NCBI GenBank assembly: GCA_035623335.1
Contig: DASPTQ010000259.1
Location: forward strand, 34,290-98,289
Direction of reading: 5' to 3'
Length of the DNA: 64,000 nt
Source of the DNA: JAFAGX01 sp035623335
GTDB lineage: Bacteria; Acidobacteriota; Terriglobia; Terriglobales; Acidobacteriaceae
Positions 50,444-60,300 of the stretch are shown here, in pieces (positions within the stretch are counted from its first letter, which is position 1; the number at the start of each line of letters is the position of its first letter). A program made the translations under genes and the position numbers. Under the pieces are notes generated by a model, which did not search any database, was not told the DNA's origin, and saw only the letters and a program-made list of their open reading frames with translations.

Positions 50444-51427
50444 ATGATGCCCAAGTATTCCATCGTGGTGCCCCTGCACAACGAGCAGGACAATGTCACC
50501 GACCTCTACGACCGCCTCAAGGCGGTCATGGAAGCCGAGGGGGCAAGTTTTGAGATTGTGTTGGTGGACGATGGTTCCGAGGACCGTACGCCGGCCTTGC
50601 TCCAGGAAATTGCCGCCATTGACAGCCGCATCACCGTGGTCCGTCTGCGTCGCAACTTTGGCCAGACCTCGGCCCTGGCCGCGGGGTTTGACCATGCCTG
50701 CGGGGAATACATTATTGCCATGGACGGCGATCTGCAGCATGATCCTGCCGACATCCCCCTGTTTCTCGAAAAGATTGGGCAAGGCTACGATATCGTCAGT
50801 GGCTGGCGAAAGCGTCGTGTGGACAACTTGTGGTTGCGCCGCATTCCTTCCCGCTGCGCCAACTGGATGATGGCCAAGCTGAGCGGCGTCGATATCCACG
50901 ATTTCGGGACCACCTTCAAGGCCTATCGTCGCGACATTCTCGAGCAAATTCCGCTGTACGGAGAGTTACATCGCTTCCTTCCCGCGCTGGCGTCCTGGTA
51001 TGGGGCTTCGATCTGTGAGGTCCCGATCCGCAATCAAAACCGGGGGCGGGGGAACTCCCATTACGGCATTTCCCGCAGCTTTCGCGTGTTTTTCGACCTG
51101 ATTACCATCCGCTTTCTGTTGCGGTATCTTTCCCGTCCTTTGCATTTCTTTGGCACGGTGGGCATGATCAGTATTCTTGCCGGAAGTGGTGTGGCCGGTT
51201 GGCTGCTGATCGAAAAATTTCTCTACCACGCCGAGGTCATGACCGAGCACGGTCCCTTGATGATTTTCGCTGCCGTGTTGCTCCTGGCCGGGCTGAACAT
51301 GCTGGCCGTCGGCCTTCTCGGCGAACTCCAGGTGCGGCATTTTCACCAACCGACCCGCCGCGCCCCCTACTCCGTGGATCGTGTGCTCCGCGCCCAGGGC
51401 AGTGAGAAGCATAGCGTTTCGGAGTAG
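50444..51427 (+). CDS. Family 2 glycosyltransferase, polyprenyl-phosphate type
   Basis: The 327-residue protein has the GT-A fold motifs SIVVPLHNEQDNV, VDDGSEDRT and the metal-binding DGDLQHDPADIP. It also has the IRNQNRGRGNSHYG segment and two C-terminal membrane helices (GTVGMISILAGSGVAGWLL and PLMIFAAVLLLAGLNMLAVGLL). This matches the DPM/GtrB/ArnC-like group that transfers a sugar from a nucleotide to undecaprenyl phosphate on the inner face of the membrane. The start may be ATG 50444 or 50447. It is not next to other glycan genes. Confidence 0.9.
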   Translation: MMPKYSIVVPLHNEQDNVTDLYDRLKAVMEAEGASFEIVLVDDGSEDRTPALLQEIAAIDSRITVVRLRRNFGQTSALAAGFDHACGEYIIAMDGDLQHDPADIPLFLEKIGQGYDIVSGWRKRRVDNLWLRRIPSRCANWMMAKLSGVDIHDFGTTFKAYRRDILEQIPLYGELHRFLPALASWYGASICEVPIRNQNRGRGNSHYGISRSFRVFFDLITIRFLLRYLSRPLHFFGTVGMISILAGSGVAGWLLIEKFLYHAEVMTEHGPLMIFAAVLLLAGLNMLAVGLLGELQVRHFHQPTRRAPYSVDRVLRAQGSEKHSVSE

Positions 51428-51436
51428 TCCCCAAAC

Positions 51437-52546
51437 CTAGCTGCCAAAGGCCTCTTTATTGACTACGTAGGGCATCTTGGTGGGATCGCCGCCATAGTTC
51501 TGCTCGAGCACGTCGATCAATCCCTGCACGCAACGGCCCGCCATCCCCAGGTGGGGGTCAGTGGACAACCGGGTGATCCTGCCCGCACTGGCAAAGTGGG
51601 GATACAGGCGCACCCGATCGGCAATCGCGGGATCGAGCAGGGGAGAGCTCGCGGGCAGCGGTTCCTGCTCGTAGACGTCCAGGGCTGCACCCGCGATCCA
51701 ATTCTCGCGCAGCGCCTTGGCCAAGGCAGCTTCGTCAACGACCGGCCCGCGGGAACTGTTCATCAAAAACGAGGTCGGCTTCATCATGCGCAAGGTGCGC
51801 TCATTCATGAGATGAAACGTAGGCGTCGTACCCTCGCCTTCGCGAATCAAGGGCACATGCACGCTGACAAAATCCGCCTGCCGGAGCGCTTCCTCGAAAG
51901 CGACATACTTAATCCAGGTTTTGTCGCGCGAGATGCCGCGGACATGGCGCAAATCCATGAGCTCCTGGATCGTGTTGAGGTACTCGTGGTTCTGATAGGC
52001 CGCGTCGTAGCACAGAATGTTCATGTCAAACCCGGTGCATTTCTTGATCAACGCGAGCCCAATGCGCCCGGTGCCGATCACCGCGATCGTCTTGCTCGTG
52101 ACTTCCTCGCCGAGGAATGGCAAGTAGGGGTGCCAATATCCCCACCGGTTCTCGCGCGTGAGATGCTCGGCCGCCCACATTTTGCGGGCCAGAACACCGA
52201 GCATGAAGAAGGCAAACTCGGCAGTTGCTTCGGTGAGCACATCCGGCGTGTGGGTGAACGGGATCTTGTATTGGTTGGCATCACCGCGACGGATGTTGTC
52301 GAAGCCGACGGCGATTTGGGCCACAACTTTCAGCTTGCCCTTACCCGCTTCAAAAATCTCAGCATCAATCGGGTCGCGCAGCGTGGTGATGAGGCCGTCC
52401 ACCCCTGTTTTTACCTTCTCGACAATCAAACTCTTCGGTGGCGGCTCCGGTTTCGGATAGACCTCCACGTCGTAACCTCGCTCGCGCAACCGATCGAGGG
52501 ACTCCCCGATATCACAGGTGGCAAAAACGCGGAATCGCTTGCTCAT
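51437..52546 (-). CDS. D-isomer-specific 2-hydroxyacid dehydrogenase
   Basis: The 369-residue protein has the family's split substrate-binding domain and an NAD-binding Rossmann fold (IAVIGTGRIGLALIKKCTGF). The catalytic arginine is in MNSSRGPVVDEAAL, the glutamate in ALDVYEQEPLP, and a histidine in LYPHFASAGR. It likely reduces glyoxylate, hydroxypyruvate or a similar 2-keto acid. An insertion with LRHVRGISRDKTWIKYVAFEEAL is longer than in typical glyoxylate reductases. It has no ACT domain and so is not a classical SerA. Confidence 0.88.
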   Translation of the reverse strand: MSKRFRVFATCDIGESLDRLRERGYDVEVYPKPEPPPKSLIVEKVKTGVDGLITTLRDPIDAEIFEAGKGKLKVVAQIAVGFDNIRRGDANQYKIPFTHTPDVLTEATAEFAFFMLGVLARKMWAAEHLTRENRWGYWHPYLPFLGEEVTSKTIAVIGTGRIGLALIKKCTGFDMNILCYDAAYQNHEYLNTIQELMDLRHVRGISRDKTWIKYVAFEEALRQADFVSVHVPLIREGEGTTPTFHLMNERTLRMMKPTSFLMNSSRGPVVDEAALAKALRENWIAGAALDVYEQEPLPASSPLLDPAIADRVRLYPHFASAGRITRLSTDPHLGMAGRCVQGLIDVLEQNYGGDPTKMPYVVNKEAFGS

Positions 52547-52831
52547 GGTCTTCTCTGGCTGGAATCTTCGGGCTGCACACGGGCTGACAGCTCGTGCGTT
52601 TCCGCCATCATATTACCCTATGACTCGGCAGGGGAGCCGACGCTGCTCAACAAAGATGGGTGTCGCAACACTCGGAGCACTTATAATCTCGACTGCCTTT
52701 TGGCCTGACGAGACCCGGACAGCCAAGATGACAACTGCCGGGTTCCGGTGGGAGTACGGCTCGGTTCGGGAGTGCCCCCTGCCCGTTGAGTGCCACGAGG
52801 GCGGCGGTCGATCAGCCCAGGGATTTCGAAG

Positions 52832-54967
52832 ATGAACTGCTTCGTTCGATTGGCGACGTGTTTCTTAATCGCCGTAGCAGCCGGCAGGACCAACTCCGGC
52901 GACACGGCACCGGGGTTCACTATTCAGCAGGCGTTGAGTGCGCCATTTGCCAGCCAACTGAGGGCCGCTCCCGCGAAAGGACGGCTGGCTTGGGTGTCGA
53001 ATGCACAAGGACGGCGCAACCTCTGGATCGCTGAAACCGCCGGCCAGGACAACAGCTCTACCGCGCGCCAGCTGACCAACTATTCGAATGATGACGGGCA
53101 AGACCTGGGCGATCTGGCGTGGGCGCCTGACGCCGACACCATGGCCTACGTCCGCGGTGGCGATTTGGAGTTCAGTGAGAAGCCTTATCCCAATCCCGCC
53201 GAGATCGCGGCGGGGGTGGAACAGGACGTGTGGGTGGTCTCCCTACGGGGTGGCGAACCCCGCCAGCTCGGGGAAGGTCATTCGCCGGCCATCTCTCCGG
53301 CCGGAGACGCGGTCGCCTACATCCTAAAGGGACAAGTGTGGCTGGGGAAGCTCACGGGCAGCGAAGAACCGCAACAACTCATCCATTCCCGGGGAATCGC
53401 CCGTTCTCTCCGTTGGTCTCCCGACGGCCGGTTTCTCGCCTTTGTCAACGACCACGAAGACCACAGTTTCATCGGACTGTTTTCGCTAGACACCCGACGC
53501 CTTACCTATCTCGATCCCAGCACCGATCGGGATAGAAGCCCGGTTTGGTCTCAGGATGGACGAAAACTAGCCTTCCTTCGCATTCCGTCTGCTGTCGACG
53601 AGCTGCCCTTTGGCCCCCGGCGCTCTGGCCGTCCGTGGTCCATCCGGGTTTACCGGATGGACAGCCAACAGACCGAGCCAGTCTTTCGAGCTTCTGAAGG
53701 ACGGGGAAGCGTCTTCCGAGAAGTAGCATCCGAGAATCAGTTGCTGTGGGGCACGGGCGATCGGATCATTTTTCCCTGGGAAAAGGATGGCTGGACTCAT
53801 CTCTATTCCATGTCGGTGGACGGCGGCACGCCTAACCTGCTGACCCCTGGCGACTCTGAAGTCGAGGATGTGTCGTTAAGCCCGGATGGCAAAACCGTGG
53901 TCTACTCTTCGAATCAGGACGACATCGATCGCCGTCATATTTGGAAGGTCACGGTCGACGGAAAGCAGAGAGAAGCTCTGACCCGGGGAACGGGCATTGA
54001 AACCTCGCCGGTGGTGGCCAGTGACAACCACACGATCGCCGTGCTTCGCTCCGACCCGCGGCTTCCCATGCGGCCGGCGGTGCTTGAGGGTACCAAGGGA
54101 ATTCGCGACCTTGCTCCCCAGGTCATTCCTGGCGATTTTCCGGCGGCACAAATGGTGATGCCGGAAGCCGTGATCTTCTCCGCCGCAGATGGGATGGCGA
54201 TCCATGGACAATTGTTTCTGCCCTCCAATTCCTCGAGCGCCCGACATCCAGCCATCGTGTTCTTTCACGGCGGTTCGCGGCGTCAGATGCTTCTCGGTTG
54301 GCATTACATGTATTACTACAGCAATGCCTATGCCATGAACCAGTTTCTCGCCAGTCGGGGTTACGTCGTGCTTTCGGTCAACTATCGCAGCGGTATCGGC
54401 TACGGGCTGGAGTTCCGGGAGGCCTTGAACTACGGCCCGGCCGGCGCCAGCGAGTACAACGACGTACAGGGTGCCGGGATCTATCTGCGCAGCCGAGCGG
54501 ATGTGGACCCGCGCCGCATCGGCGTCTGGGGCGGCAGCTATGGAGGTTATCTCACGGCCTTAGCTCTGGCGCGCTCTTCCGATCTGTTTGCCGCCGGCGT
54601 CGACCTTCACGGGGTGCACGACTGGAACAGCGAGCAGGAAAATTGGGTCGCTTCCTATGATCCCAAGGCTCATGCCGAGGCGGCTCGGGTTGCCTGGGAA
54701 TCGTCCCCGCTTGCCTCGGTAAAGACGTGGCGTTCTCCGGTCCTGCTGATTCATGGCGACGATGATCGCAATGTGCCTTTTGCCGAAAGCGTGACTCTGG
54801 CTGAGGCCTTGCGAAAGCAGGGCGTCGATTTCGAGGAACTCATTTTCCCTGATGAGATTCACGATTTCCTGCTGTACCGCAATTGGGTTGCCGCCTATTC
54901 GGCAGCAGCCAGGTTCTTCGACCACCAGCTCGCGGCATCGCGAGCCGCCCAATCTGGTCAACAGTAG
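52832..54967 (+). CDS. Secreted S9-family prolyl oligopeptidase-like peptidase
   Basis: The 711-residue protein has a signal peptide (MNCFVRLATCFLIAVAAG) and an N-terminal beta-propeller of PD40 blades (LAWAPDADTMAYVRGG, LRWSPDGRFLAFVNDH, VSLSPDGKTVVYSSNQ). The C-terminal alpha/beta-hydrolase domain has its nucleophile in GGSYGGYLTALAL, acid in HGDDDRNVPF and histidine in PDEIHDFLLYRN. This is the dipeptidyl-peptidase IV/acylaminoacyl-peptidase layout, acting on short peptides in the periplasm or outside. The frame extends to 52790; the signal peptide fixes ATG 52832. Confidence 0.9.
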   Translation: MNCFVRLATCFLIAVAAGRTNSGDTAPGFTIQQALSAPFASQLRAAPAKGRLAWVSNAQGRRNLWIAETAGQDNSSTARQLTNYSNDDGQDLGDLAWAPDADTMAYVRGGDLEFSEKPYPNPAEIAAGVEQDVWVVSLRGGEPRQLGEGHSPAISPAGDAVAYILKGQVWLGKLTGSEEPQQLIHSRGIARSLRWSPDGRFLAFVNDHEDHSFIGLFSLDTRRLTYLDPSTDRDRSPVWSQDGRKLAFLRIPSAVDELPFGPRRSGRPWSIRVYRMDSQQTEPVFRASEGRGSVFREVASENQLLWGTGDRIIFPWEKDGWTHLYSMSVDGGTPNLLTPGDSEVEDVSLSPDGKTVVYSSNQDDIDRRHIWKVTVDGKQREALTRGTGIETSPVVASDNHTIAVLRSDPRLPMRPAVLEGTKGIRDLAPQVIPGDFPAAQMVMPEAVIFSAADGMAIHGQLFLPSNSSSARHPAIVFFHGGSRRQMLLGWHYMYYYSNAYAMNQFLASRGYVVLSVNYRSGIGYGLEFREALNYGPAGASEYNDVQGAGIYLRSRADVDPRRIGVWGGSYGGYLTALALARSSDLFAAGVDLHGVHDWNSEQENWVASYDPKAHAEAARVAWESSPLASVKTWRSPVLLIHGDDDRNVPFAESVTLAEALRKQGVDFEELIFPDEIHDFLLYRNWVAAYSAAARFFDHQLAASRAAQSGQQ

Positions 54968-55026
54968 ACCATCGAAGTCAGAAGTATCGGAGGTCATCCG
55001 ATCGATCGTAGAAGTTCAGAGCGAAA

Positions 55027-55986
55027 TCAGTCTCTGAGCCCGGCGCTCGTGATGGCTGGTTCTCTGGCCTTCCACTCTGCCTCAAATCGATCACGCGTGA
55101 AGAAGGATTTCTGGGTGCCGATTCCGGTGGTTGACAGTGCTGCATAGAGATTGGCTCGCCGAACCGCCTCGGGTTCGGAGAGACCCTCGCCGCGAAAAAC
55201 AGCAAAGCTTCCAATGAAGGCATCGCCGGCACCGGTGGTGTCCACGCTGTTCACGGGAAAGCCAGGCACGTGTTCCACGCCATCGCTTGCGGCCAGCAGC
55301 GAGCCATTGGCACCGAGCGTGAGGATGACGCAACGGATCCCTTGCGAAAGCAGCTTCCGGGCGCACTTCTCGGCATCGTCGAGATTGCGCACCGGACTCC
55401 CGGTGATGGCCTCGGCTTCGCTCTCGTTGGGAACAAAATAATCGAGATCCTGGAGGGTCTGGACCCCGATGGCTTGGGCTGGAGCAGGATTCAAGATCGA
55501 ACGTATTCCATGTTTGCGCGCGAATTGAATCGTGTACGCGACGGTCTCGAGAGGAATTTCGAACTGGAGCACGATCCAATCCACGGTCTTCAGCACGGGT
55601 TCGGCGGCTTCCACCGCGGCCGGAGTGACACAGTCGTTCGCGCCTTTGACCACGATGATCCGGTTGTGCCCGGCGGGATCCACGAAGATCGGAGCCACAC
55701 CCGTGGACACTTCCTGCACTTGGCGCACCTGGCTTACGTCGATACCGAATCGAGTGAAGTTCTCAACCGTGGCGGGACCAAACAAATCGCTGCCCACTCG
55801 CGCCACCATGAAGACTTCAGCACCGCACAGGCGAGCCGCCACCGCTTGGTTCGCACCTTTTCCGCCAAAACCCAGATCGAATTTCTGCCCGAAGATGGTT
55901 TCGCCCGGCTTGGGGAATTGCTCGGTGAAGGTGGTCAGATCGATGTTGGCGCTGCCTACGACGGCGATGCGGGGAGTCTTGGTCAT
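55027..55986 (-). CDS. rbsK: Ribokinase (PfkB family)
   Basis: The 319-residue protein has the PfkB N-terminal substrate motif (VVGSANIDLTTFTEQFPKPGET), the glycine-rich GFGGKGANQAVAA, and the C-terminal catalytic signature with its aspartate (DTTGAGDAFIGSFAV). It matches ribokinase most closely and would make ribose 5-phosphate. An in-frame ATG at 56067 would add 27 residues that look like a signal sequence, which makes no sense for a cytosolic kinase, so ATG 55986 is chosen. A secreted nucleoside hydrolase encoded 5 kb away could supply ribose. Confidence 0.9.
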   Translation of the reverse strand: MTKTPRIAVVGSANIDLTTFTEQFPKPGETIFGQKFDLGFGGKGANQAVAARLCGAEVFMVARVGSDLFGPATVENFTRFGIDVSQVRQVQEVSTGVAPIFVDPAGHNRIIVVKGANDCVTPAAVEAAEPVLKTVDWIVLQFEIPLETVAYTIQFARKHGIRSILNPAPAQAIGVQTLQDLDYFVPNESEAEAITGSPVRNLDDAEKCARKLLSQGIRCVILTLGANGSLLAASDGVEHVPGFPVNSVDTTGAGDAFIGSFAVFRGEGLSEPEAVRRANLYAALSTTGIGTQKSFFTRDRFEAEWKAREPAITSAGLRD

Positions 55987-56558
55987 AGAATTTTCGAACG
56001 CTTCTACGGCTCTGGCCAAACCCACCGAAAGAAAGGCGAGTGTAGTCAGAGCGTTGATGGGTGTCAACCCGATTCGGGGCAGGGCTGGCGAGCATGGTGT
56101 AGTAAGGGAAGAGCTTAGGAGCCGTCTTGGGGGTGCGCGGCTTGGCTAATCGAGCCAAGGGTGGTTCAGCCAGCCCGGTGTGGGGAAAAACGCGCAGTTC
56201 TTCTCTTAGTCTGGAGTCCCCGGGAATGAACAGAACGCCGAGAGGCCCGAGCGCCGGGCCAGGCGAGGGCCGCAAGTTCCACCAAATGAACCCGATAGCT
56301 AACCGCAGGCGGGAAATGATCCTATTTACCCTGGCCGGGAATGTCGCATTTTGAGAGGACCGGCAGAATCGAATCCCGAAAACAGCTCCCCCATAGCCTA
56401 AAGCCAGACCCGTGGGGGCGGAGGTGGTCTATGGCCTGCTCGTGCCATGACCTTACTCTGCGGTGCCATTGTCTTCACTCGGCTTAGGCATCATCTTAGG
56501 GGTGACGAAAGGTATCAGCTCCTGGTGCCCAGGGTCGTTCGAGAAAGTAACCAACGAT
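55987..56558. other. Intergenic region between divergent genes, nothing recognised
   Basis: About 570 bases with only short frames. If the TonB-like protein begins at the first in-frame ATG (56463) the gap is about 480 bases. No hairpin with a T-run or RNA gene was noticed. Confidence 0.35.
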
Positions 56559-57215
56559 ATGTTGCAGTCAGCCCCAAGACGGCAAGCCGAACCAAGCGAG
56601 GTTAGCGCGGCTGGCCGACGCCAACAACGCCGCCTATTCATGGCAGTCATCGTCCTGCTCGCTACCATTCTCGTGGTCGCGTTCCGGGATCGCGCGTTTT
56701 GGTTTGGTGGTGATGGGGAACCGGTAGCCGAAGATGTTGATAACCCGGCTGCGACGACTGCAGCGCCGGCTACCACGGCTCCGGCGGCGCAACCCCAGAG
56801 GCATTTGACGGTTAAGCAGTCTAACGGGAAGGTCGCGGTCAAGACGAACCATAGCCGGTTGCAGAATGCTAGCGAGACCGAGCGGATCGCGATGGATCAG
56901 CAGGAACGAAATCTGTCCATCAATTCGCCCTATCCGTTGCTGGCCGGGCAGATGGCGATCCAGGGTTCGGTGCTGCTCGAGGCGCTGATCGGGGCCGACG
57001 GTGTGGTCGAAGAGATGCGCGTGTTGAGCGGCCCGACCATTCTGGTTGGCGCTGCCCGAGAAGCGGTCCGTCAGTGGCGATTCAAGCCTTATTTGGTCAG
57101 CGGACAGCCGGTTGAGACGCAGGCGCGGGTCACGGTCAACTTCAAGATCAGGGTATCCGACACCGTGGCTAGGAACAATCAGGTAAATTCCATAACCAGC
57201 GACGGCGAACTCTAG
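56559..57215 (+). CDS. TonB-like energy-transducer protein
   Basis: The 218-residue protein has a single N-terminal membrane helix (LFMAVIVLLATILVVAF), an Ala/Pro/Thr-rich periplasmic linker, and a C-terminal TonB domain (PYPLLAGQMAIQGSVLLEALIGADG, EAVRQWRFKPYLVSGQPVE). TonB proteins transmit membrane energy to outer-membrane receptors such as the Oar-like protein in this window. No ExbB/ExbD genes are adjacent. A longer start at 56463 is possible; ATG 56559 gives a normal short cytoplasmic tail. Confidence 0.85.
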   Translation: MLQSAPRRQAEPSEVSAAGRRQQRRLFMAVIVLLATILVVAFRDRAFWFGGDGEPVAEDVDNPAATTAAPATTAPAAQPQRHLTVKQSNGKVAVKTNHSRLQNASETERIAMDQQERNLSINSPYPLLAGQMAIQGSVLLEALIGADGVVEEMRVLSGPTILVGAAREAVRQWRFKPYLVSGQPVETQARVTVNFKIRVSDTVARNNQVNSITSDGEL

Positions 57216-57381
57216 AAACCTCGGAAGTCTCCAACCTCAGTCGAAATCCAATCTCTCTTGTTTGCGGCATCTTTTTGTCAGCTGGGCACACTGCCCGGGC
57301 TGGCAGCGCTGAAACTCCCTTCAGCGGCTGCGCGTCAACGGTCGTGAATCTGCAGGGAGGTACGGATCCAGTCCAAGCCGG

Positions 57382-60300
57382 ATGTCCTCGCCCATCACAT
57401 TGACGAAGACCGGCACGGATGCTACGGTTCGGTCTACGCTTCGGCGTCCGGGAGTCGATGCACTGAGTCGGCCAGAGAAGACGAAATCCTCGATCGATCT
57501 TGGTCGCCGCAATTTTGTTACCCGCTGCTGCCAAGGAATCTCGGCTGCAATCCTTCGTGCAGGGATCGGTGGTCTCAGCTTCTCTGCCCGTCTCCGGGGT
57601 TTTGCGGGCGTCACGCAATCGGACGCCCGGTTCCATGTTCATCCACACTATCGCTCCGAGAGGCCCCTCGAGGTCACGCTCGACAGAGCCGGGTCCGGCC
57701 TCGATCAGTTCGTCAGCGAAAAATACGCCGCCCAAATCGCACTCATACTCGCTGCCTGGAGCACCAACCTGCTGAAATCCCCGCTCGAGCTCGGCGCGAT
57801 CGCCGCCAGTTTGACCTCAGATTTTGCCGGATCCTCTCTTCTGCCGGCCGAGTCCAACGAGCTGCGCCCAGCGCCGGTTGAGGTCTGGCAACTCAAGTTT
57901 GCCCAGGGTTCTCTCGGACGGGATGCTTTCCTCGGGGACTTGCGCTCCGCCCTGAGTGATTTTTCCGCGATCGTAACCGCCGAGTTCGAGATCACCAGGA
58001 TCGACGGGTCCGGGGCTCCCGCGCACCTTGATACCCGGGTGCGGTACGAGTTGGTCGGCTCCGGAAAAAACTTCCACCGCGAACAACGAACGGGCTACTG
58101 GCAGCTGGGATGGGAGTCATCTCCCTCCGGCGAGTTCCGCCTGGGCCGGTGGAAGGCACTCGAGGAGACGCGAAGCCGTGCGAAAGTCCCGGTTTTTGAG
58201 GACGTAACCGTCCAGGCCCTTGGTGAGAATCCATCCTATTCTGCGCAGTTGCTGCACGGCTCCGACTACTGGCGAACGGTTCTCGACGGCGCCTGTGGCA
58301 TTGATATCTACGGACACAACGGCGTGTCGGTGGGAGATTTCGATAACGATGGCTATGACGATCTCTATGTTTGCCAGCCCGCCGGGTTGCCGAACCGGCT
58401 TTATCGAAACCGCGGGAACGGCAAGTTTGAAGACGTCACCGAGTCCTCGGGGGTAGGGATTCTCGAATACACTGCCTGCGCGTTGTTTCTAGACATCGAC
58501 AACGATGGACGCCAGGACCTGGTCGTCGTGCGCGGCGATGGCCCGGTGCTATTTCTGAATCAGGGCGGCGGCAGATTCGAGCCAAAAAGGGATGCCTTCA
58601 AGTTCACCAATCCCCCCCAGGGAACCTTCACCGGGGCGTCGGCAGCGGACTATGATCGCGATGGCTGGATCGACATCTACTTCTGCCTCTACAGCTATTA
58701 CCAGGGCACGGATCAATATCAGTATCCCTTGCCCTACTATGCGGCTGAGAACGGTCCTCCCAATTTCCTGATGCGCAACAATCGGGACGGGACCTTCGGT
58801 GACGTCACTGCCGCGACTCGCCTGACACAGAACAACCGCCGCTATAGTTTTTGCTGCGGGTGGACTGACTACAACCGAGACGGTTGGCCGGACCTGTACG
58901 TGGTCAACGATTTTGGTCGCAAGAATCTTTATCGCAACAACGGCGACGGAACATTTACCGATGTCGCTTCCCAGGCGGGAGTCGAAGATGTTGGCGCGGG
59001 CATGAGCGTCTCGTGGCTCGATTACGACAACGACGGTCGCCAGGATCTGTATGTGGCGGACATGTGGACTGCCGCCGGGGAGCGCGTCTCCACCCAAGCC
59101 ATCTTCAAGCCGGATACACCCGCGGACATCCGCGCGCTCTATCAGAAGCACGCCATGGGAAACTCGCTGTTTCATGGGGAAGGCAATGCCTTTCAGGACA
59201 GGACCGAGGCAGCGGGAGTCGGCGTCGGTCGCTGGTCATGGTCGAGCGACGCCTGGGACTTCGACCACGACGGGTTCCTCGATCTTTACATCGCTAACGG
59301 CATGGTCTCAGGACCGCAGCGCCAAGACCTAAACAGCTTTTTTTGGCGGCAAGTCGTGGCCAAGTCTCCCGACGAGGCTGTCTCATCCCGCGACTATGAG
59401 CAAGGGTGGAATGCCATCAATGAACTCATCCGCGCCGACGGAACCTGGAGTGGCTATGAGCGAAATGTCTTCTATGTGAACAACCGGAATGGAACATTCT
59501 CCGATGTCTCCGGGGCGGTGGAACTGGATTTCATCGAGGATGGCCGATCCTTCGCCCTCGCCGATTTCGACCATGATGGCCGCCTGGAAGTTTGCCTAAA
59601 GAATCGAAATGCCCCCCAATTGCGGGTTTTGAAGAACGTGATCGAAGCACTGCCACCGGCGATTGCTTTCCGCCTCCGCGGAACCGAAAGCAATCGCGAC
59701 GCCATCGGTGCGGTCATCATCGTGGAAGCACAGTCGTGCCGCCAAACTCGCTCGCTCCAGGCGGGGTCGGGCTTTCTTTCCCAGCATGGGAAAGAGGTCT
59801 GGTTCGGCCTGGGAAACGCCGAGGGACCGGTGCATGCGTCGATTGTCTGGCCAAGCGGGCGGGTGCAGGAACTGGGGAATCTTCCTCTCAATCACAGAGT
59901 GTGGGTCGAGGAGGGGTCGGCACAATTGCGACTCGAGCCGTTCAAGCCAAGTCACGAATCCCCGGCCTTACCAGCTGCGAACCCCCTGCCGGCCTCTGAG
60001 CGCTCGCACCGCGACGCGTCCGAACACCCCGAGGTTCTCCCGGTTACGGTCGAAACCTGGTTGCTCGCGCCGCTATCCGCCCCAGATTTTTCTCTTCCTG
60101 ATTTGGCCGGACAGGTTCACTCTCTGGCCCGCTACCGCGGAAAGGCCGTGTTTCTCAGCTTCTGGGCCATGCAGTCGGCGGATTGTCAGGAGATCTTGCG
60201 GGTGTTCCGCCGATTCTACCCAGGCTGGCGCTCGCGGGGCCTCGAGGTGCTCGCCATCAACGTTGACGATTCGTCCCAGACGGACCGTTTGCGTGACTTC

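Noticed and set aside
55987..56067. Signal-peptide-like N-terminal extension of ribokinase
   Set aside because: Ribokinase is cytosolic, and the PfkB fold starts just after ATG 55986; the hydrophobic extension is most likely untranslated.
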